From: Paracoccaceae bacterium
Lineage (GTDB): Bacteria; Pseudomonadota; Alphaproteobacteria; Rhodobacterales; Rhodobacteraceae
Reading direction: 5' to 3'
NCBI GenBank assembly: GCA_007695345.1
Contig: REDZ01000063.1
Span: forward strand, 1-39,569
Length of the DNA stretch: 39,569 nt
Shown here: positions 33,992-39,569 of the stretch, in pieces
Position numbering within the stretch: position 1 is the first letter of the stretch
Layout of the letters: each line of letters starts with the position of its first letter
The notes under the pieces: model-generated
Told to the model about the DNA's origin: nothing
What the model saw: the letters and a program-made list of their open reading frames with translations, nothing else
Databases searched by the model: none
Translations under genes and position numbers: made by a program

Positions 33992-34371
33992 TGCTTGTGC
34001 CCTACGACCATCTTCGGCTCAAGGCCCATTGGTATGCGCGGCGCATCTGGCTGACCGTGATCGGCGGGCTGCTTCTGGGAATCGGAGGGGGCTTTCTGGT
34101 CGCGGCAGGCTGGAAGGTACTGGCCGAGCAATTTTCGCCAGTGGTCGCGACCCTGTCCTGCGCGGCAGTGTTTCTTGGCGCGGGGCTGATCGTTCTGTCG
34201 CGCGTCAACGCGCAGCCAGAGCCGAGGATTCCCTCACTCGATGAGCGTTTGCGCGCCGATGCTGCGCGCGGGCGCCACACTGCCCCCGACGGCCAGTTCC
34301 CCGCATTGATGGAAGCGTTCCTGTTCGGCGTCGCGACTTATACCCGCGTCAGAAATCAGCGGCGGCGGTAA
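33991..34371 (+). CDS. Holin-superfamily-III-like (DUF1469-type) membrane protein
   Basis: 126 aa with two membrane helices (about 22-42 and 49-70) and a hydrophilic tail rich in Arg and Asp. The size, two-helix layout and location after CsbD and DUF883 genes fit the putative 'phage holin family' found in stress operons; nothing phage-related surrounds it. The ATG shares bases with the DUF883 stop (TGATG), so translation is coupled. Confidence 0.75.
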   Translation: MLVPYDHLRLKAHWYARRIWLTVIGGLLLGIGGGFLVAAGWKVLAEQFSPVVATLSCAAVFLGAGLIVLSRVNAQPEPRIPSLDERLRADAARGRHTAPDGQFPALMEAFLFGVATYTRVRNQRRR

Positions 34372-34559
34372 CACTCCGTCCGCCAAGGCGTCCCGTCGGC
34401 CAAAAACAGATGCGGCGCAAACCCGGCATCGCGCGTCGCACGGGTTCCGATCACGGTTTCGAAAGCTGACGCAACGTCGATGGCGGCCCCCACCTGCGTC
34501 ACGGGGTGCCGCCGGCAATGGCCTGCCGATTAGCACGGCAGAGACGCTGAAAATGTCAT
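34356..34559 (-). pseudogene. Possible broken small ORF
   Basis: On the minus strand an ATG at 34559 opens MTFSASLPC, followed by a TAA stop and then, in the same frame, 58 codons that look protein-like (CRRHPVTQ, then DVASAFETVIG, then HLFLADGTPWRTECYRRR) to a TGA at 34356. The Cys/His spacing is suggestive, but I do not recognise a family. It may be a decayed small gene, a frameshifted one, or a GC-driven open frame. An alternative is a 48-aa ORF from a GTG at 34502. Confidence 0.25.
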
Positions 34560-34733
34560 CTTTCGGGTTGGTGATTCTAAATATCTGTTCGGTAATACAA
34601 ATTTTTCTCTGGGAAAAATCTTTTTTTTGAATGTCATCCTGACCGGATGCTTTTCCCGAAGCGTCAAATCCAGGATCGAGCCTGAGTCACCGTCCGGCGC
34701 GGCGCCGCGCGTTCAGGTCTTACCTTTCCTGAC
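34372..34733. other. Intergenic region before the HWE kinase
   Basis: 362 bp without a firm gene. The left half is GC-rich and holds the possible broken minus-strand ORF. The right half is notably A+T-rich (34560-34650, with a T8 run at 34622-34629), unlike the rest of the window, and would suit a promoter region. TAATAC (34591-34596) could be a -10 for the plus-strand kinase, but no matching -35 is clear. No EcfG-type site is seen here. Confidence 0.5.
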
Positions 34734-36149
34734 ATGCAGTGCAATGATACCACTATGCTTTCTACCCAGACGATAGACCCCGGCAGCGCACACAACCTGA
34801 TGAACGCTCATTTGCTTGACCATGCGCCACTCGGCGTCTTTGTTACCGATCCACTGGGCCGGATAGCCAGCGTGAACGCGCATCTCTGCAAGCTTCTGGG
34901 GCGACCCGATGCCGAACTGATCGGGCGCATGGCCAGCGACATGGTGCTGGACCAAGACCTTGACACATTTCTGGCCGCGCAGACCGGGCTGGATGCGACC
35001 GCCGGAAATGTATCGGTCGAGGTCAGCCTGTCGCGCAATGATGGGCAGGTGATCGTCGCGAACTGCACATTCACCGGCCTGTGCGACCCATCTGGCAACC
35101 CCAATGGCATGCTGGCCGTCATTCTGGATATCTCCGAACGCGTGTCGCTGGAACGCAGGCTGCGCGACAGCGAGGCCCGGTTGCGGCAGGTTCTGGACAA
35201 TACCGTTGCGATGATCGGTATTGTGCAAACCGATGGCACCCTTATCGAAGCGAACATGCCCGCCCTCCGCGCAGCGGATCTGACCCGCGGCGATGTGATC
35301 GGCAAGAAATTCTGGGACTGCCACTGGTGGCGCGACAACCCGGTTGAGGTGGCGCGCCTGCAGGACGCTGTTGCCGACGCCGCCGAAGGTCATGTCCAGC
35401 GCTATGACGCCGAGGTGCGCATGGCGGGCGACAGCACAATCTGGATCGATTTCATGCTGTCCCCGGTGTTTGATGATGATGGTGAGGTCAGCCAACTGAT
35501 CGCGTCGGCCTTTGACATTTCAGATCGCAAACGCACGGAGCGGCGCGTGACCTATGCAATGCGCGAGGTCAATCACCGATCCAAGAACCTGCTGGCGGTG
35601 GTGCAATCCATGCTGCGGCAGATGCGCCCCACCAATCTGGACGATTTCGTGCATGGCTTTGGCCAGCGCCTGCGCGCCCTGTCGGATTGTCAGGAATTGC
35701 TGCTCCAGGCGGATGACGAAGACCCGCTGCTCGAGGATCTGATCCAGTCGCAGCTTGCCCCTTTCGGCAGCAGCATCTGCGGTCGCGTCCGCCTGCACGG
35801 GCCAGCATTGCATATCCGCCCCGATACGGCGCAAAGTCTTGGCATGGCGGTGTATGAACTGATCACCAACGCGTCCAAATACGGGGCGCTGTCGGATGAC
35901 TCGGGCGAAATCGACATCACCTGGACGCTGGAGCCGCCCAGCCAGGACCAGGAAGAAACCTTTACGCTCAGCTGGCGCGAACAGAAAGGCCCGAAGGTCA
36001 CCCCGCCGGAACAGCGCGGCTTCGGGTCCATGGTGCTCGAGGATATGATGGCCATGGCGCTGGCAGCCCAGACCCACACCGATTACACGCCCGAAGGGCT
36101 GCACTGGTCACTGCGCGCGCCGCGTTCGGCGATCGAGGGCGCGGACTGA
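34734..36149 (+). CDS. PAS-PAS HWE-family sensor histidine kinase
   Basis: 471 aa, no membrane helix, so cytoplasmic. Two PAS domains (about 25-140 and 150-265; first LLDHAPLGVFVTDPLGRIAS, second VLDNTVAMIGIVQTDG) precede an HWE kinase core. Phospho-His281 lies in REVNHRSKNLLAVVQS, the N-box in GMAVYELITNASKYGALS, and the W-x-E feature in LSWREQKGP. HWE kinases are frequent PhyR-type GSR kinases. The ATG at 34734 has no evident ribosome site; another ATG in frame is at 34755. It may be a second input to the stress system. Confidence 0.9.
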   Translation: MQCNDTTMLSTQTIDPGSAHNLMNAHLLDHAPLGVFVTDPLGRIASVNAHLCKLLGRPDAELIGRMASDMVLDQDLDTFLAAQTGLDATAGNVSVEVSLSRNDGQVIVANCTFTGLCDPSGNPNGMLAVILDISERVSLERRLRDSEARLRQVLDNTVAMIGIVQTDGTLIEANMPALRAADLTRGDVIGKKFWDCHWWRDNPVEVARLQDAVADAAEGHVQRYDAEVRMAGDSTIWIDFMLSPVFDDDGEVSQLIASAFDISDRKRTERRVTYAMREVNHRSKNLLAVVQSMLRQMRPTNLDDFVHGFGQRLRALSDCQELLLQADDEDPLLEDLIQSQLAPFGSSICGRVRLHGPALHIRPDTAQSLGMAVYELITNASKYGALSDDSGEIDITWTLEPPSQDQEETFTLSWREQKGPKVTPPEQRGFGSMVLEDMMAMALAAQTHTDYTPEGLHWSLRAPRSAIEGAD

Positions 36150-36177
36150 TCCGCCCCGCGCGGATTGACGCACCCCC

Positions 36178-36202
36178 GGAACCCCCTGCCCGCAGCCACG
36201 TT
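36178..36202 (+). promoter_or_regulatory. EcfG-type promoter of the 59-residue membrane protein gene
   Basis: GGAAC (36178-36182), 17 bases, then GTT preceded by C (36199-36202). The expected transcript start leaves a leader of about 20 nt carrying AAGGAGG before the ATG at 36229, which also rules out the ATG at 36211 as start. Confidence 0.75.
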
Positions 36203-36228
36203 TTGCGGCCATGAAAAAGGAGGTTCTT

Positions 36229-36408
36229 ATGGAAACCCTGTCACTTGTGTTTTTTCTCGCGCTGTTCACCCTGATCGCGTTTCTGGTCTTTGCCTATGTG
36301 AACAAGCGCAAGACCGAAGAACAGCTGCAAGAGGACCGCCCCCCGTCGTCACTGGCAAAGGACAGCCAGGGGCCCGGCGCGGTCGAACGGCTGGACGACA
36401 TCAAGTAA
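36229..36408 (+). CDS. Small single-pass membrane protein, stress-regulated
   Basis: 59 aa. One N-terminal membrane helix (LSLVFFLALFTLIAFLVFAY, about 4-23), then KRK and a charged tail. AAGGAGG sits five bases before the ATG at 36229. The frame also opens with an ATG at 36211, but the promoter position argues against it. Not recognised as a named family. An EcfG-type promoter and a following terminator make it a one-gene unit. Confidence 0.8.
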   Translation: METLSLVFFLALFTLIAFLVFAYVNKRKTEEQLQEDRPPSSLAKDSQGPGAVERLDDIK

Positions 36409-36435
36409 CCGGCGCCGCCCGGTTGAACAGACGGG

Positions 36436-36480
36436 TGCCCGGCCAATGGTGTGGAACCATGGGCCGGGCATCCGCGTTTT
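36436..36480 (+). terminator. Terminator after the 59-residue protein gene
   Basis: A 9-bp stem (TGCCCGGCC), one mismatch, a further 5 bp and a 5-nt loop, then TCCGCGTTTT. It lies about 28 bp after the stop. Confidence 0.6.
36453..36478 (+). promoter_or_regulatory. Possible EcfG-type promoter of the 89-residue protein gene
   Basis: GGAAC (36453-36457), 18 bases to GTT (17 to CGTT), 42 bp before the ATG. The -35 part lies inside the preceding terminator stem, so the match may be partly fortuitous. Confidence 0.45.
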
Positions 36481-36519
36481 GTCGTCAGCCGCATTGATGC
36501 GAGACTGAAAGGAGGACAC

Positions 36520-36789
36520 ATGACCGCTCCTGACACCAATGTGAAAAAGCAGGCGAAAAAGCACAAGGCACCGCTGATCGGCATGGCCGTCGCAGGCGGT
36601 GTGGCGCTTGTGTTGCTGCTGTGGCTGGGGTCGCAATATGTAACCGTCACCCCGGATGAAAACGCCGATCCACCCGCCGCCGCCGAAGAACCCGCCGGCC
36701 TGCCCGCCGAGGGTGATGTATCCGCCCCGACAGAGGACGGGACAAGCACACCTCAGGTGATCGAGGAGCAGCCGACCCCGAGCGACTGA
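36520..36789 (+). CDS. Single-pass membrane protein with acidic periplasmic tail
   Basis: 89 aa. A Lys-rich cytoplasmic start (KKQAKKHK), one membrane helix (APLIGMAVAGGVALVLLLWLG, about 17-37) and a tail rich in Pro, Glu, Asp and Ala predicted to be disordered outside the cytoplasm. AAGGAGG lies five bases before the ATG. Not recognised. It is closed by a strong terminator and may be a stress gene. Confidence 0.78.
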   Translation: MTAPDTNVKKQAKKHKAPLIGMAVAGGVALVLLLWLGSQYVTVTPDENADPPAAAEEPAGLPAEGDVSAPTEDGTSTPQVIEEQPTPSD

Positions 36790-36810
36790 CGCGAGGAACC
36801 GGCGCAATCG

Positions 36811-36838
36811 AAACCCCGCCCATCTGGCGGGGTTTTTT
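36811..36838. terminator. Rho-independent terminator shared by convergent genes
   Basis: A 10-bp stem AAACCCCGCC with a 5-nt loop and a T6 run on the plus strand, A-run on the other side. It serves the 89-residue gene and possibly the convergent transporter gene. Confidence 0.9.
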
Positions 36839-37882
36839 CATGGCCGGCCCTCGATCTCGACCTGGTCCTTGTAAAGCGCGCTGGCGCGGTAGCGGTCGAT
36901 CAGATGGCGCATCACAACCCCGGCAATCGCGGCAAGGGGCGCCGCCATCAGCGCAGCTGCACAGCCAAAGACCGTGCCAAAGGCATAGATCGCCGCGACA
37001 GCCGCAATCCAGCCCGGATCGCCCCAGAACTGCCACAGCGCGACCCCCATCCCCAGCGATGTGCCGATGAACATGCCCACATAGGGAATGACGGACACTG
37101 CCCCCGTCACGACCCCCACCGCGATCGCAAAGGGCAGCCCCACAAGCGACAGGGACAGCGCGTAATAGCCCATCAGAATACTGCACACGATGGCCTGCCC
37201 CCGGATATAGCCCGACAGCGTTCGGTCGATATCGCGCGCGATGCCGCGCAGGGTCGGGGCGATGGCCGGGGCAGCAGCGTGTCCGCGCCGTGAATCAGGC
37301 GCGGCCAGTCGATCAGCAGATAGACCGTGACCACAGGCATCACGACCCAGAACATCACGATGGGCACCAGACCCGACATGCCCAGCACCAGATTGCTCAT
37401 GGCATTGCCCAGCGCCTCGGTCAGCCCCTCGGCGCCGTTCTCGGCCACCTCGTCCGGATCATCCAGCCGGTCCGCAACCGCCGCGGGCAGGAAGGACTGC
37501 GCCTGATCGCGCGCCTCTTCCCGGCTTGACGGCAGGGCATCCAGCAACGCGGTCGATTCCAGCACCACAAAAGGCACGGCAATCGACGGCACGGCCAACA
37601 ACGTGCCGAATGTCACCAGCGCGACCAGTATCCCCGCCCAGACGCGCCGCAGCCCCAGATCCGTCAGCTTGCGCACGACCGGGTCCAGAAACCAGGCCAA
37701 CGCAAGGGCGATCACGAAGGACAGCAGCATGGATGACAGCAGCCAGATCAGAAAGCCGAAGACCCCCAGAATGCCGATCCAGGCAAAACCTTCCAGTAAA
37801 TCAGCATCGGATGGCCCTGCGCGGGGTCGCGCGGGGTATCCGAGGACAGGCCTGGTCCTGCCAGGTCGGACTCGTTCTGCAT
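36838..37882 (-). pseudogene. AI-2E family transporter, interrupted by two apparent frameshifts
   Basis: The family (AI-2E/PerM/TqsA type) has about 350 residues and eight or so membrane helices. Here the protein is spread over three frames: MQNESDLAGPGLSSDTPRDP and on from an ATG at 37882 (AAGGA nine bases upstream); then FAWIGILGVFGFLIWLLSSM through VTVYLLIDWPRLIHGADTLL; then RGIARDIDRTLSGYIRGQ and on to VEIEGRP. Joining them needs one extra base at the A4 run 37785-37788 and one at the G4 run 37268-37271. Both sites are homopolymers, so sequencing error is as likely as real inactivation. Restored, it would be 348 aa. Confidence 0.8.
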
Positions 37883-37910
37883 CAGCCGCTTCCTTTTTGC
37901 TGTGGCGGAT

Positions 37911-37935
37911 GGAACCTGTTTGCGCGCAAGGCGTT
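37911..37935 (+). promoter_or_regulatory. EcfG-type promoter with no downstream coding gene
   Basis: GGAAC (37911-37915), 17 bases, then GTT preceded by C (37932-37935), pointing to the plus strand. No plus-strand gene starts behind it; a terminator follows about 60-100 bp later. Confidence 0.65.
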
Positions 37936-37941
37936 ACGTCC

Positions 37942-38035
37942 ATGTTCCTCTACCATATGCAGGTCGATCCGCCTGTATCTGGCTCCCTCCCGGTCGCCCG
38001 CCATGCTTGTTTTCCCTCGCATGGCGGGCATTTTT
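37942..38035 (+). ncRNA. Candidate EcfG-dependent small RNA
   Basis: About 94 nt from the expected start behind the promoter at 37911 to the T-run of a terminator. Predicted layout: a 7-bp 5' stem with one wobble (37957-37963 with 37972-37978), a single-stranded C-rich linker holding CTCCCTCCC (37983-37991), and an 11-bp terminator stem whose 12-nt loop again holds TTCCCTC. The C-rich motifs could pair with Shine-Dalgarno sequences. The only AUG near the start opens a frame with no stop before the terminator, so it is not a small mRNA. The design recalls Caulobacter GsrN, a sigma-T-dependent RNA with a C-rich loop; no sequence homology is claimed. Confidence 0.6.
37996..38035 (+). terminator. 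Rho-independent terminator, plus strand only
   Basis: A perfect 11-bp stem GCCCGCCATGC, a 12-nt loop and ATTTTT. The T-run is on the plus strand only, so it cannot serve the minus-strand gene whose stop lies at its edge. It marks a plus-strand transcript here. Confidence 0.85.
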
Positions 38036-38334
38036 CACCCCCCGCAACTGGTCGTGACCGCCAGGGGAAACAGGGTGAACACGCTTGCCCCCAGCCCGAT
38101 CCACAGGCCCGCGCGCGGCAGACCGGCGCGCAGACCGGCTTGCGCAGGAAAGGCGCGCAGCAGCGGCGCGAAGGCCAACAGCCCCAATGCCCATACCAGC
38201 AGCAGTGTCAGGCGCGCGACTGTGCCGAATCCATCCGCAGGTGCAGCGCAGAACACGCCATGCAGCGCATAGATCACCACGAAAAGCACGGCCCAAAGCG
38301 TGGGGCCCAGCAGAACCGTGCCCAGCCACTTCAT
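38035..38334 (-). CDS. Small membrane protein of the cytochrome oxidase operon
   Basis: 99 aa with three hydrophobic helices (about 5-28, 41-61 and 76-95). The start at 38334 overlaps the stop of the oxidase gene by four bases (ATGA), so it is translationally coupled. It is probably an accessory or small subunit of the oxidase. Not recognised as a named family. Confidence 0.75.
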   Translation of the reverse strand: MKWLGTVLLGPTLWAVLFVVIYALHGVFCAAPADGFGTVARLTLLLVWALGLLAFAPLLRAFPAQAGLRAGLPRAGLWIGLGASVFTLFPLAVTTSCGG

Positions 38335-39569
38335 CCGACCACCCCCTGCGCGATAAGGACCGCCAGCGTGATCGCAACAATGCCGGCGGTGAAATTCTGC
38401 CACATGCGGCATGCGGGCCAGGCGGCGGCCTCGGTCACTGTCACCTCGCCGCGCCTGTGCTGGTCCAGCGTGAACAGGGCCATCGCAATCGCGACCAGCA
38501 CATGCAGCCCGACATAGCCCGCCATCACCGCGCGCAGCGCGTCGCGGGCGTGGCGCGTCGGGTCATCAAGCTGCGGCACGATCCATAACAGCGCCCCCAG
38601 CGCCACCAGGTTCAGGCCCGCGCCCAGACCCGCCCCAAGCGGCGTTCCCAGCCGCAGCACCAGCGCGCCCAGCGCCAGCGCCGCCGCCAGAACGCCCAGC
38701 GCGGGCAGCAAGGCGGGCGCGTCGAACCCCGCAGGCGGGGCCGCCGGGCCGGGCGTGACCACCGACAGAAACCCCAGCCCGAACAGAAGCGAGGCAAAGA
38801 GCGTGCCATTGGCGACCAGAAACGCGACAAGCCCGCTTTGCCCCAATGTATGCGTCGCACGGGGGTGCACGGGCAGACGCAGGTCGGGCGCGACCTCGAC
38901 CGCGTCCAGATCGCGCGTGACCACCATCCCGCGCGCCCAGACCCAGATCAGCGCGGCCACGGGCAGCAGCGCCAGCCCCGCCAGCGCATAGAGGCCCGCC
39001 AGCATCAGCAGCACAAAGACGCAGATCGACCCCGACAGCACCAAAGGCAGCGCTGTATTGCCCGGCAGGATCGCGACATGATCGGGCCGCGCCCCTTCGA
39101 CCGAGGTGACGAGGAATTCGCGCCGGTTGCGCGGGGCACCGGGCAGCGCCCCCTCGCCGCGCGCCAGCGACAGGATCACCTCAGACGCACTCTGCCCCAG
39201 ATGCCGCGCCACCGGAAGCGAGGCGAAATTGTAGTTCGGCGACGGGATCGGCATGGCCCAGTCAAGCGCCGGCGCGCCCCACGGATCGCGGGCCTCGCGC
39301 TTGCCAAGCGTCGCCTGCAGGATCAGGTCCAGCGCGAACATCGCGAACCCGATCGTCATCAGATAGCTGAAGATCGACGAGGTCAGGTTCAGCCAGACCC
39401 ATTCGGGGTTGTCGGGATAGACATCAATCCGCCGTGGCATCCCCAGCAGCCCGGTCAGATGCATGATGAAGAATGTGCCGTGAAACCCGATCAGGATGAC
39501 CCAGAACGCCGCCTCGCCCAGCCCCTTGGCGCGGCGCTTGCCGGTGATCAGCGGCATCCAGTAGGTCGC
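38331..39569 (-). CDS. Cytochrome c oxidase subunit I, C-terminal part (probable I/III fusion), partial
   Basis: 412 residues are visible and the frame is open to the window edge (ATYWMPLITGKR continues past the first visible Met), so the N-terminal catalytic part lies outside. Residues from WVILIGFHGTFFIMHLTGLLGMPRRIDVYP are helices X-XI of heme-copper oxidase subunit I, and NYNFASLPVARH is the usual subunit I tail. A further 250 residues with about six helices follow (HTLGQSGLVAFLVANGTLFA), as in fused CtaD-CtaE proteins. It works in the inner membrane as a terminal oxidase; the exact class cannot be fixed without the missing part. Confidence 0.85.
   Translation of the reverse strand, partial: ATYWMPLITGKRRAKGLGEAAFWVILIGFHGTFFIMHLTGLLGMPRRIDVYPDNPEWVWLNLTSSIFSYLMTIGFAMFALDLILQATLGKREARDPWGAPALDWAMPIPSPNYNFASLPVARHLGQSASEVILSLARGEGALPGAPRNRREFLVTSVEGARPDHVAILPGNTALPLVLSGSICVFVLLMLAGLYALAGLALLPVAALIWVWARGMVVTRDLDAVEVAPDLRLPVHPRATHTLGQSGLVAFLVANGTLFASLLFGLGFLSVVTPGPAAPPAGFDAPALLPALGVLAAALALGALVLRLGTPLGAGLGAGLNLVALGALLWIVPQLDDPTRHARDALRAVMAGYVGLHVLVAIAMALFTLDQHRRGEVTVTEAAAWPACRMWQNFTAGIVAITLAVLIAQGVVG

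Noticed and set aside
33991-34371. Holin-like gene as a sign of a prophage
   Set aside because: No other phage gene is nearby; the gene is coupled to csbD and DUF883-type stress genes, where such proteins commonly occur.
36787-36820. Another GGAAC, at 36796, after the 89-residue gene
   Set aside because: No GTT lies 16-18 bases downstream, and the position is in front of a terminator.
1-39569. CRISPR arrays, tRNA or rRNA genes, transposases, integrases
   Set aside because: None seen: no regularly spaced repeats, no cloverleaf or rRNA-like segments, and no mobile-element protein motifs in any frame.

Overview
The window is a high-GC alphaproteobacterial chromosome segment, most likely from the Rhodobacterales. 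The cellulose synthase, the sorbitol dehydrogenase with its polyol ABC transporter, and the PhyR-NepR-EcfG general stress module all look like the versions known from Rhodobacter and relatives. I found no tRNA, rRNA, insertion sequence, phage gene or CRISPR array.

Layout. Bases 1-2138 (+) hold the end of a winged-helix regulator, then kdsB-kdsA, which make and activate KDO for lipopolysaccharide. Bases 2139-2376 are an odd G/C homopolymer stretch. Bases 2377-10928 (-) are a polyol utilisation unit: LacI-type regulator, smoE-F-G-K ABC transporter, smoS sorbitol dehydrogenase, mtlK mannitol dehydrogenase and a transaldolase. Bases 11147-20204 (-) are a tightly overlapped cellulose operon: a BcsN-like lipoprotein, bcsA, bcsB, bcsZ and a TPR protein, followed by an 80-residue protein and a GAF-GGDEF diguanylate cyclase that could supply the c-di-GMP sensed by the BcsA PilZ domain. 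Bases 20391-24004 are a probable quinone/electrophile detoxification group: pirin, a VOC dioxygenase fused to an alpha/beta hydrolase (MhqO-MhqD-like), and a separate VOC dioxygenase.

Bases 24289-38035 are mainly a general stress response (GSR) island. Its core is phyR, divergent from nepR-ecfG and a HisKA_2-type sensor kinase. Around the core lie typical GSR effectors (DUF1328, DUF2383-like, CsbD, DUF883, holin-like and small membrane proteins), a DUF2231 protein, a ferric-reductase-like flavoprotein, a glutamate dehydrogenase, a Crp/Fnr regulator and an HWE kinase. Sites matching the EcfG promoter pattern GGAAC-N17-GTT recur in the intergenic regions: as an overlapping divergent pair between phyR and nepR, before the DUF1328 gene, before csbD, before a 59-residue membrane protein gene, and at 37911.

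The site at 37911 has no coding sequence behind it. It is followed about 95 nt later by a strong rho-independent terminator, and the stretch between carries C-rich anti-Shine-Dalgarno-like motifs. It is a good candidate for an undescribed EcfG-dependent small RNA, analogous in design to Caulobacter GsrN. The adjacent AI-2E-family transporter gene appears broken by two one-base homopolymer indels. The window ends inside a cytochrome oxidase subunit I gene (probable I/III fusion).
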